Source: Chiridota heheva
Taxonomy: Eukaryota > Echinodermata > Holothuroidea > Apodida > Chiridotidae
Direction: 5' to 3'
Assembly: GCA_020152595.1 (NCBI GenBank)
Contig: JAIGNY010000147.1
Location: 1-64,000 of the forward strand
DNA: 64,000 nucleotides
The first letter of the stretch is position 1; each line of letters starts with the position of its first letter. The notes below the pieces were generated by a model. It saw only the letters and a list, made by a program, of their open reading frames with translations. It was not told the origin of the DNA and made no database searches. The position numbers and the translations under genes were made by a program. Positions 47,101 to 59,100 of this stretch are shown in pieces.

Positions 47101-50100
47101 ATTGAACCTCTTCTCATTGATGAAGATTACTATGCTCGCGTTGAAGGCAGGGAAATCATTTCTAACCTGGCAAAAGCAGCCGGACTGGCCACTATGATCT
47201 CTACCATGAGACCTGACATTGACAACTTGGATGAGTATGTGCGTAACACCACGGCTCGTGCATTTGCAGTGGTAGCCTCCGCTCTGGGTATCCCTGCCCT
47301 TCTTCCCTTCCTCAAGGCCGTGTGTAAGAGTAAGAAGTCCTGGCAGGCCAGACATACTGGCATCAAGATTGTCCAGCAGATAGCCATCTTGATGGGGTGT
47401 GCTATTTTGCCACATTTGAAGAACTTGGTGGAAATTATTGAACATGGTGAGTAATAGACATGAGTGGATCTGTTAGTTACTTGATATTTGGTTGGGAATT
47501 ATGAAGGAAATATTCAAGGAATATTCCCGTGAATTTTCATTTCATATTTATGATAGAGGACTCTTAAAGAAACAGATTGGTGTAAAAATCATACTGATAT
47601 CTTTTCAGTTTATTCTGCCAGTGTGTTGTAAAGTGACCTCGCTGTATTTGTGTGACGTCATGATTGCAGACCCAAGACAATTTTTTGTGTATTTGTTTGA
47701 AAATTAATTGCCTCTGTCTAAATGATTGGAACTTTTTGTCTAATTATTGAGATTAATGCACTTTACAAGAGCATTCTTTGCCGATTTGCTCATGTATCTT
47801 ACACTCTTATGGAAAGAAAAATACATTTTCATTTTATAGAAATTGCCAAAAGAGTTATCTTGGATCTGCAGTTATGACATCACACTTTACACTGCAATGT
47901 TACTTTTCAACACTCTGGCTGGTGAAATATTTGAAATGCAATATCTCCTTGATTAAGATATCAACATGGTTTTGGCTTATTTGTTTCTTTAATTGTCCTT
48001 TACCATATGAATGAGAATGAAAATTCACAGGAGTATTCCTTACAAGTTTTGGTGTTAAAGTCTGTACCTATACAGTATATCACTTGTACAGTAGAATGTG
48101 AAATAGTCATGCTGAAAAGTATTGTTTTAGTTCTAGCTGAATTATCAAATAATTTGTATGACCAATTCACATGGTGGTTGATGCCACGTCACACCTGGGA
48201 GATGACTTTATTCACTGGAGTGAAAACAAAGCTTTGCACGATACACGTAGGCAAGACCGTATGTGCTTACTGTGTGAGGTACGTATGGCATGTAAACAAA
48301 CACAGCTGATTGCTTTGTTTTCACTCCAGCGGAGCACGGTTACTATGCGGTCTGATGACCTCAGGTCACGAAGTTCCTGGACATCCAACCAAGTGAATTG
48401 GGTCATTTTTATTGTTGTATTGAAGAGCAAATCAAAATGAATGTCAACTACATATGTGGGTCCAGTATGAATGTCAACTAGGTATGTGGGTCCAGTGATT
48501 GCGCCCTCACCAGATTCATGATAGTTAAATGAATGTCAACTAGGTATGTGGGTCCAGTGATTGCACCCTCACTAGATTCATGATACTTAAATGAATGTCA
48601 ACTAGGTATGTGGGTCCAGTATGAATGTCAACTAGGTATGTGGGTCCAGTATGAATGTCAACTAGGTATGTGGGTCCAGTATGAATGTCAACTAGGTATG
48701 TGGGTCCAGTGATTGCGCCCTCACCAGATTCATGATAGTTAAATGAATGTCAACTAGGTATGTGGGTCCAGTGATTGCACCCTCACTAGATTCATGATAC
48801 TTAAAAATGTCAACTAATCCAGTATGAATGTCAACTAGGTATGTGGGTCCAGTATGAATGTCAACTAGGTATGTGGGTCCAGTGATTGCGCCTCACCAGA
48901 TTCATGATAGTTAAATGAATGTCAACTAGGTATGTGGGTCCAGTGATTGCACCCTCACTAGATTCATGATACTTAAATGAATGTCAACTAGGTATGTGGG
49001 TCCAGTATGAATGTCAACTAGGTATGTGGGTCCAGTATAAATGTCAACTAGGTATGTGGGTCCAGTATGAATGTCAACTAGGAGGGGGTCCAGTATGAAT
49101 GTCAACTAGGTATGTGGGTCCAGTATGAATGTCAACTAGGTATGTGGGTCCAGTGATTGCACCCTCACCAGATTCATGATAGTTAAAGGAGCTCTGAGAG
49201 GTGCGGTGGCTCATATTAAAAATGTACTGGGTTTGATTCCCGTCGTGAGTGCTGCATTGTGTCCTTGAGCAAGACACTGTACTTGTTTCAGTCCACTCAG
49301 CTGTAAAATGAGTACCAGCACTGCTGGGGAGTTAATCTGCGTTGAACTTGCATCCCTCCAGGGGAGTCATGTAGTCTCATCTGCTTGCGCCATTGAAAGT
49401 GAGGATAAGCACCGGGTCTATAAGCCTGATGGCTCGGATGGATTTAGCTTTATCTAAAGGAGCCCTCAGTAAAAATGTGAGGGCATCTTTTTTGTAGTGC
49501 TGTCACGACATTACGTATTGATTATCGTGGAGAAAATATCGCAATATATCATAGTATCACGATACTTTCAATAAAACTGACTCACGACACAAATTGTTAA
49601 TATCACTAACATTATATGATCATGGAGTTACAGTTTACTCCATGATATGATGAATGCAAGAAAAAATGATTTGCAGATCTAGCAGACGACATGATTGCAT
49701 GACTATTAAGTTCATCACGCATCATGCACGTGTTTGGTATTTCAACCAACGTGACCATAAATCATCGAAGTGAGAGCCTAAGTGGCACATTCTGGACCAA
49801 TTTTTCGTTCTTTTTGCCAACTTACATCTTACATCGGCGTGTACCAGATTTTTAATTAGTTGTTTTTATGTTTCACAATTATTTTGCATGTTTTTAATGG
49901 CCTTAACTTAACTTTAGGATTTGGTACCATAACGTCATAATTGTAATGTACAAAGTAGCCTTGCCTAGTTGCGCGCACTTTCTTAGTTGAGTATTAGTTT
50001 GTGGTATGGCGAGAGGCATATTTCATGTCGTAGGAAAAGAGATCTAGCGATAATCAATATGTCATGACAGCACCACTTTTTTGCCAAGTCAAGAGAATTT

Positions 50101-53100
50101 TGAAATATCATAGGTCTAATTTTTGATGCTCTTTGTTGTGAAAAATTGCTTAAGAATTTATAAGAAATAATTATGATAATTTGAGCATCCATATCAAAGG
50201 TTTTCAGTATCATCATGTGCTTGAAATTCTTGAGACTCAAGTCCAATACGTTCTAACTTTTTGGCCGCCATCTCCTTTAAATTAGTACTGGTATTTTACA
50301 GATAAGTGGGGGCATAATAACCTGGGGGTCCTAAAATAGATGAATGTCTCTTGTGCAAGTCTCTCTGGAAAGGGTTTTTTATTATAAACTATGAACTAAA
50401 GTACTAATTGCTTTTTGTGCTGTTCCTGAGTTTTGCTTCAAGCTTGTGATGACAGTTGAACATAAATGTACAAATAACATGAAGATACCTCCACGATGCT
50501 TTTAGCTTGTGATGACAGTTGAACATAAACGTACAAATAACATAAACATACTTCCACGATGCTTTAGGCTTGTGATGACAGTTGAACATGAACGTACAAA
50601 TATCGTGAACATACCTCCACGATGCTTTAAGCTTGTGATGACAGTTGAACATGAACGTACAAATAACATGAACATACCTCCATGATGCTTCAAACTTGTG
50701 ATTACAGTTGAACATGAACGTACAAATAACATGAACATACCTCCATGATGCTTTAAGCTTGTGATGACAGTTGAACATGAACGTACAAATAACATGAACA
50801 TATGACAGCTTTGATGACAGTTGAACATGAACGATACAAATATATGAACATATAATGCTTTAAGCTTGTGATGACAGTTGAACACCTCCATGAACATACC
50901 TCCATGATGCTTCAAACTTGTGATTACAGTTGAACATGAACGTACAAATAACATGAACATACCTCCATGATGCTTTTTGACAGTTGAACATGTACAAATA
51001 ACATGAACATACCTCCATGTACAAACTTGTGATTACAGTTGAACATGAATTACAAATAACATGAACATACCTCCATGATGCCTTGTGATGATGCATTCAA
51101 ATAAATGAACATACCTCCATGATGCTTCAAACTTGTGATTACAGTTGAACATGAACGTACAAATAACATGAACATACCTCCATGATGCTTCAAACTTGTG
51201 ATTACAGTTGAACATGAACATTTAAATATCGTGAACATACCTCCACAATGCTTCAAGCTTCTAATGACAATTTAACATGAACGTACAAATAACGTGAACA
51301 TACCTCCATGTACTTCAAGCTTGTGATGACAGTTGAACATGAACATATAAATATCATGAACATACCTCCACGATGCTTCAAGCTTGTGATGACAGTGAAC
51401 ATGAACATACAAGTAATGTGAACATACCTCCATGATGCTTCAAGCTTGTAATGACAGTTGAACATGAACGTGCAAATAATGTGAACATACCTCCACAATG
51501 CATGATATGCTTGCTTTTAGTGAAAATTTGCAAAAAACAAAGCTCTTTCTATTTGTACTTGCTTAAGTACTATGTCCATCATGAATGTTGTTTTAAATTA
51601 AAGTTCTCTCTGTTTACGTTTAATAAATTTTTGTTTGGTTTTCATTTGAGCAAAATTTGACAAACCCACACTAGAAAGGTTACATATGATTTCATTACTT
51701 TATAAGAGCAAGCACATGATTTACATAATGTATAAACTGACATGTGTGTTATCCTCCATTCATCAGGTCTGGTTGATGAACAACAGAAGGTGCGAACCAT
51801 CACTGCGTTGGCTTTAGCTGCTTTGGCTGAGGCCGCTACTCCTTACGGTATTGAATCCTTTGACAGTGTACTCAAACCACTCTGGAAAGGCATCAGGCAG
51901 CACAGAGGAAAGGTATTGTCTGTTTATTTTGCTTTCAGATACCAATTGTTGTCTAGTGATTTTAAGGTTCTATGAGTCAAAAATTGTATGTTCTGCTTTA
52001 AATTTCTTTTCTTAATCTTAGTGACTGATAATTATTAAAAAAATCTTTACCTGCTAGAATTCTATTGGGGGCATAGCAAAGACTCAAAAACTTTCAGTCA
52101 GAATTTGCTGCACCACTTCAAAGAATTATGATAGACATTTCAAAAAGAAAATACAAAGATTGCCCTCTAAGGAATGCATCACAAAATTTGCATATGTAAA
52201 TTGATGCCTGAGATTTAAAAACTGTAAAATGGTCAATATTTTACTGATTTTGATTCCATTTGTTTGGTTCTAAATTGATTGAAAAGCAATTAAGCTGATT
52301 TTGACTCGAATACATCCATATACCTTTAAAGTAAGCTTGATTATGTGTTAATAATTTTCCTATTGCTGTATTGTTCAGGGGTTGGCTGCCTTCCTGAAGG
52401 CTATTGGATACTTGATTCCTCTCATGGACCCCGAGTACGCCAACTATTACACCAGGGAAGTGATGTTGATCCTTATTCGTGAGTTTCAGTCACCTGATGA
52501 GGAAATGAAGAAAATTGTCCTTAAAGTAGGTTTTTCTTTATTTATTTGTTTTAATTTCCATCGTGCTTTGTTAGATAAATTTCTTTTTTATCCATATTTC
52601 TTTTCTTTTTATCTCATCCTCTTTCATACCCATTTCTTGTTTCATTTGTACATTAATTTCATTTTAATTTTCAGTAAAACTTCTCCATCAATTTTGACCT
52701 GTACCACAAAACTTTATGGACCTTGTTTTAACAAAATGGTGAATTTTGATAATTGTAATGAAGTCATGCAACTAAAGAAGCTGTACTTGTGCTTTAATTA
52801 GATCAAATTTCTCATTAGGGATGAAGGGAGAGGGGGGCAGGGGGGGTGGGGGTGGGGGTAGGGCAAAACCAATTTGTTTTTGGCAGAAATTAAATTGAAT
52901 TTGATCGAAAATTGGGAGGACCAAAACTGGAATTCCTGAAAAGTGATGGGCCTTCTAAGCCCCTTGCCCCCCCCCCCCACCTCTTCTCCTCCCCCTGCTT
53001 CTGGTGCCAATGGTCTCAAGATATATTTCAGAATAGGAATAATAAAGTTATTGCGGTCTTATAACTAAATTTTACTTCCGTGACTACCCATACAGGTGGT

Positions 53101-56100
53101 GAAGCAATGTTGTGCCACTGATGGTGTGGAGGCTCAGTACATTAGGGATGAAGTTTTACCATCTTTCTTCAAACACTTCTGGCAGCACAGAATGGCTCTA
53201 GACAGAAGGAACTACAGACAGGTGAGTGGGGTGCCTGGCTACTTACAGGTCTTGCAGGATCAGTGGTCAATCTTGTCTAATTTATTTGATGGAACACAAA
53301 TAGGGAGTGAAAAATAACCTAACCCACAAGAAGGAAGTGTTCTAATTTAAAGGAGACAAAGTCTTGTTATAATCATTACCTTAGATGATAGAATACAAAT
53401 TTCTGACCAAGTTTCATTCCTCCTAAGGCAATGTAAAATATGTTTTTGTTATTATTAAAAACATTAATTCTACCTCCATGGGAGCAGCCATTTTGATTTT
53501 AAAATATGCAGAAAATGATGTCATCAATCCAGGTATCTAAGATTTTTGTCATATCATTTTGCAACAAAAACTTTGTAGAAAATTATAGAGAAATACATTG
53601 CTTTCCATTGTTTGTGCTGTGTAAGTATTGTGATTGGGAGAATGGCATATGGCCAGAGGTTTTGGTAAGGACCAGATACCCCATCTAAGAATGTTGCAAA
53701 TGAATAAAAAACAATTTATTTACATTTGAAAATAAACAAATGTTTGTCTGTTCATACAGCACAAATTTTCAAAAAATAATACTGTAATTGCCTATATTGA
53801 TCAGAATTTTGTAAAAACTTTTGCCATTTTTCATTTAAATGGAATTTTTGCCACTTAGCTTGTAAATACAAAATACTCTTTACTGATTGAAATTGTGTGT
53901 TTTACAGCTTGTGGATACAACAGTTGAAATCGCAAACAAAGTTGGGGCTGCAGAAATCGTGGGTCGCATTAAAGATGACCTAAAGGATGAAGCGGAACAG
54001 TACCGTAAGATGGTGATGGAAACAATCGAAAAGATCATGGCCAACCTGGGAGCGTCTGACATTGACTCACGACTGGAGGAACAATTGATTGATGGCATCC
54101 TGTATGCATTCCAGGAACAAACCACTGAAGTAAGTTACTCCCCTCACCTTTGCATTTTAGAAACAGACCACTGAAGTGAGTTACTTTCCCCTAACCTTTG
54201 CATTCCAAGAACAGACCACTGAAGTTAGTTACTTTCCCCCACCCCTCTCCTCCCATAGGATTACACTTTTTCTGAACCTCTATCTGTAGATAATATCAAC
54301 TTGCCATTAAACAATGTATTTTTGCCCGTGTTTATCGACTGAGCAAGTGTGCATCATTAGAAATGTCAGACTTGTAGTGGAGTACATTTTTATGAGTACG
54401 AGCACGTGTACATGGTTAGAGTAAGATTCCCAAAGTCATAAGTACGAGTACAAAAGAATTGTCCTGGAATACAAGTAGGAGTATGTAAACAAAAAATTGT
54501 ACTCCAGTACAAGTACATACTTGATCGAGTACTACAAGTCTGAGAAATGGGTAATTGATTTTTAGTCTCAAATAAGTTTGTGCATTAGTTCTTACTTTCC
54601 TGAATGCTGGTACTTGCTATTGTTAAGTGTTGGTGAACAATACTGGTACTTGCCATTGTTAAGTGTTGTTGAACAATACTGGTACTTGCCATTGTTAAGT
54701 GTTGTTGAACAATACTGGTACTTGCTATTGTTAAGTGTTGGTGAACAATACTGGTACTTGCTATTGTCAAGTGTTGTTGAACAATACTGCTACTTGCCAT
54801 TGTTAAGTGTTGGTGAACAATACTGGTACTTGCCATTGTTAAGTGTTGGTGAACAATACTGGTACTTGCTATTGTCAACTGTTGTTGAACAATACTGCTT
54901 CTTGCCATTGTTAAGTGTTGGTGTACAATACTGGTACTTGCCATTGTTAAGTGTTGTTGAACAATACTGGTACTTGCCATTGTTAAGTGTTTGTGAACAA
55001 TACTGGTACTTGCTATTGTTAAGTGTTTGTGAACAATACTGGTACTTGCTATTGTTAAGTGTTTGTGAACAATACTGGTACTTGCTATTGTCAAGTGTTG
55101 TTGAACAATACTGCTACTTGCTATTGTTAAGTGTTGGTGAACAATACTGGTACTTGCTATTGTCAAGTGTTGTTCAACAATACTGGTACTTGCTATTGTC
55201 AAGTGTTGTTGAACACTACTGTTACTTGCTAATGTCAAGTGTTGTTGAACAATACTGGTACTTGCTATTGTCAAGTGTTGTTGAACAATACTGGCACTTG
55301 CTATTGTTAAGTGTTGTTGAACAATACTGGTACTTGCTATTGTCAAGTGTTGTTGAACAATACTGGTACTTGCTATTGTCAAGTTTTGTTGAACACTACT
55401 GTTACTTGCTAATGTCAAGTGTTGTTGAACAATACTGGTACTTGCTATTGTCAAGTGTTGTTGATCAATACTGGCACTTGCTATTGTTAAGTGTTGTTGA
55501 ACAATACTGGCACTTGCTATTGTCAAGTGTTGTTGAACAATACTGCTACTTGCTATTGTCGAGTGTTGTTGAACAATACTGGCACTTGCTTTTGTTGAGT
55601 GTTGTTGAACAATACTGGCACTTGCTATTGTTAAGTGTTGTTGAACAATACTGGCACTTGCTATTGTTAAGTGTTGTTGAACAATACTGGTACTTGCTAT
55701 TGTCAAGTGTTGTTGAACAATACTGGTACTTGCTACTGTCAAGTGTTGTTGAACGATACTGGTACTTGCTATTGTCGAGTGTTGTCGAACAGTGCTGGTA
55801 CTTGCTATTGTCGAGTGCTGTTGAACAATACTGGTACTTGCTACTGTCAAGTGTTGTTGAACAATACTGGTACTTGCTATTGTCAAGTGTTGTTGAACAA
55901 TACTGGTACTTGCTACTGTCAAGTGTTGTTGAACAATACTGGTACTTGCTATTGTCAAGTGTTGTTGAACAATACTGGTACTTGCTATTGTCAAGTGTTG
56001 TTGAACAATACTGGTACTTGCTATTGTTAAGTGTTGTTGAAAAATACTGGTACTTGCCACTGTCAAGTGTTGTTGAACAATACTGGTACTTGCTATTGTC

Positions 56101-59100
56101 ACGTGTTGTTGAACAACACTGGTACTTGCTATTGCCAAGTGTTGTTAAACAATACTGGTACTTGCTATTGTTAAGTGTTGTTGAACAATACTGGTACTTG
56201 CTATTGTCAAGTGTTGTTAAACATTAATAAAAATGTTTTGAGTTTGGAAAGTATTTTCTCAAACGACTCCCCATTTGTGTCACTTATGCTTTGATTTGTG
56301 TGTAGTTGTATGACATCCTTTTCTCTTTGTCTTTTGCAGGATTCTGTGATGTTGAACGGGTTTGGTACCATTGTCAATGCTCTTGGCAAGCGATGTAAGC
56401 CCTACCTGCCTCAGATCTGTGGTACCATCCTCTGGCGTCTCAACAACAAAGCAGCCAAGGTGCGACAGCAAGCTGCAGACCTCATCTCCAGGATAGCCAT
56501 CGTCATGAAGACATGTCAGGAGGTAACCAAGTATTATTTGTGTCTATTAAAGCAATGCTTGCAGGAACTGAGTATATGTAGTTAGTCAACTGAATTTATT
56601 TCTACCAGCAATGTCAGATGATGACCATGGAAAGTGAGGTGAAGTGTGTGGAAAACCCTGGTGTAATTGCTTATTGCTTGTGCTGGATTGTGGTGTCTGT
56701 TGAAGCAATATAGACACACAGATTTTAGATTTTTTCGGGGCTTAAGACACAAAATGTATGGTGAGGTTTAGACTTAATGGAGGAGTTTGTTGTGATACTG
56801 ACATTCCCGAAATGAATATCAATTAAGATGTTTATTTATTTTCCACTTCTTTAAATATCTACAATAGATACAACAGAAACAATTGATATTCAATGTGGTG
56901 GGGACCATAACAAGCATATAAAAACCTTTTACAAAGATGGAAAAATAATCTTAATAGACATAAATTTATATGGACGTGTGGATATATCACAAAATTAATC
57001 AATATAAATGATACAGAAAACAATAACACAGTTTAAGCTAACGAAAAGATAATAGAATTACCCAAATCATGTTTTTTGTGAGGTAAAAGTGTGGAGATAT
57101 GAATAGGATGTTTTCCAATTAGGTAATAATTTTGTATCAAAAACATCCCCTATCAGTTTCTGAAACACCTCCCCATCAAGGCCACCACTACCCTACTCAC
57201 CATCTTCAACCACATTTGGTCCTCACACTCCTTTCCCCCTATCTGGAGGACAGCTATTGTCATCCCCGTCCTTAAACCGGGGAAGGATAGCACCGACCCC
57301 ACCAGCTACCGACCCATCGCCCTTACTTGCTGTCTCTGTAAAATTATGGAAAAGATCATTAATCAGAGACTAAACTGGTTCCTCGAGACCAACAGAATCC
57401 TCTCTCCTCATCAAAGCGGCTTCAAAACGTCGCAATACCTAGACCAGTTAATTACGCCGACACCGCTATCCGGGAATCCTTTGCAAAAAGGAACACCTCA
57501 TTGCCATATTTTTTGACCTCGAGAAAGCTTTCGACACTACTTGGAAATACGGCATTACCCGGAAACTTCACACCATTGGCCTCAGAGGCCACCTCCCCAT
57601 CTTTATTCAAAACTTCCTCTCACCCAGGCAGTTCCAAGTTCGTATTGGCCACACCCTCTCCAAGCCGTACCCCCAAGAAGAGGGCGTCCCCCAAGGCAGC
57701 ATTCTCTCCCCCACTCTCTTCAACCTGAGCATCAATGACATCGGGAATGACCTTGGCCCCAGCATCAAACGTACCCTCTACGTGGATGACTTCACCATCT
57801 TCTACTCCTCCCCTAGCTTTCCTATTGTTGAAAATAGGCTCCAAACCAGCCTCAATCAGCTGCAAGTCTGGAGCAACAATAACGGTTTTAGATTCTCCAA
57901 AGACAAGACAGTCTGCATGCACTTTTGTCATTTCAACAACCTCCACCCCAACACGAACTTTGTGCTCGATGGGAATCGCATCCCTAAAGTTGAAAACACA
58001 AAGTTCCTTGGTCTAACTCTAGACTCCAAGCTCACCTACAAGCCACACATCACCAACCTGAAACTAAAATGCAATAGCTCCCTCAACATCCTCCGACTGC
58101 TCTCCAACACTACTTGGGGAGCGAACCGCCATGCTCTCCTCAAAATTTTCAGGCTCACCATTCGTGCCAAGCTTGACTATGGCAATATTGTTTACTGTGT
58201 CACTCACAACTCATACCTCAACCACATTAACACCATCCAAAATGAAGCCCTCAGGCTTTGTCTAGGAGCCTACAGGACCTCCCCAATCACTAGCCTTCAT
58301 GTTGAAGCCAACGAACCCCCCTTTCTACTTAGATGTAAAAAGCTTAGCCTCTCCTATGCTTTTAGAGTCCTCACGAACACCCAGAACCCTGTTTACAACC
58401 TCATTAGGTACCCCAATTTCTCCTCCCTCTTTGATAGGACTAAAACCCTATCGCCTCCCTTCAGCTTACGCATTAAATCAGACCTCTTTCAACTTGGCAT
58501 CAACCCTGCCACTCTCGGCACCTATTCCTGGCCCACTTTTCCGCCTTGGGCCACCCCCCTTCCTTCTGTCCACCTAGACCTCTCCACTTATAACAAAACT
58601 CAAATTCACCCTAATCTCTTCATCAATCTCCACAACCAAATCAAAGACCAACTCTCAAATTACACCTCCATCTATACTGATGGCTCCAAGGAAGGCAACA
58701 AGACAGCTGTTGCTGCCATCATCCAAGACATCACCCTCAGTAGCAGACTTCCTGACCACTCATCCATCTTTTCAGCCGAGGCTAAGGCCATTCTCCTCGC
58801 CCTTAACTTTATTGAGTATTCTCCTCTTATTCACTTTGCCATTTTCTCTGACTCAAAGGCTGTTCTTACTTCATTACTCAATCTTAAATGGGATAACCTC
58901 ACCTGCCACCTCCTCCTCCGGAAACTCTTCTCTCCCACCCTCTGCAGGAAAAGTGTTCTTTTCTTCTGGATACCCAGCCATGTTGGCATCCCTGGCAATG
59001 ACAGGGCTGATACAGCCGCTAAGCTTGCCCTTAACCTCCTCCCTTCCCCTTTTCCCAAAACCCTCTCTGACATCAAACCGCTTATCGCTTCTCTTGTTCG

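Noticed and set aside
48435..49183. CRISPR array
   Set aside because: The direct repeats are contiguous or separated by the same two inserts, not by unique spacers, and the genome is eukaryotic.
50404..51498. Histidine/cysteine-rich minus ORFs as zinc-finger proteins
   Set aside because: They are periodic translations of the 63-bp minisatellite, with no proper Cys2His2 spacing.
54578..56227. 549-codon plus ORF and the overlapping 517-codon minus ORF
   Set aside because: Both are made wholly of a 36-bp tandem repeat inside SF3B1 intron 16. The open frames follow from the unit length being a multiple of three.
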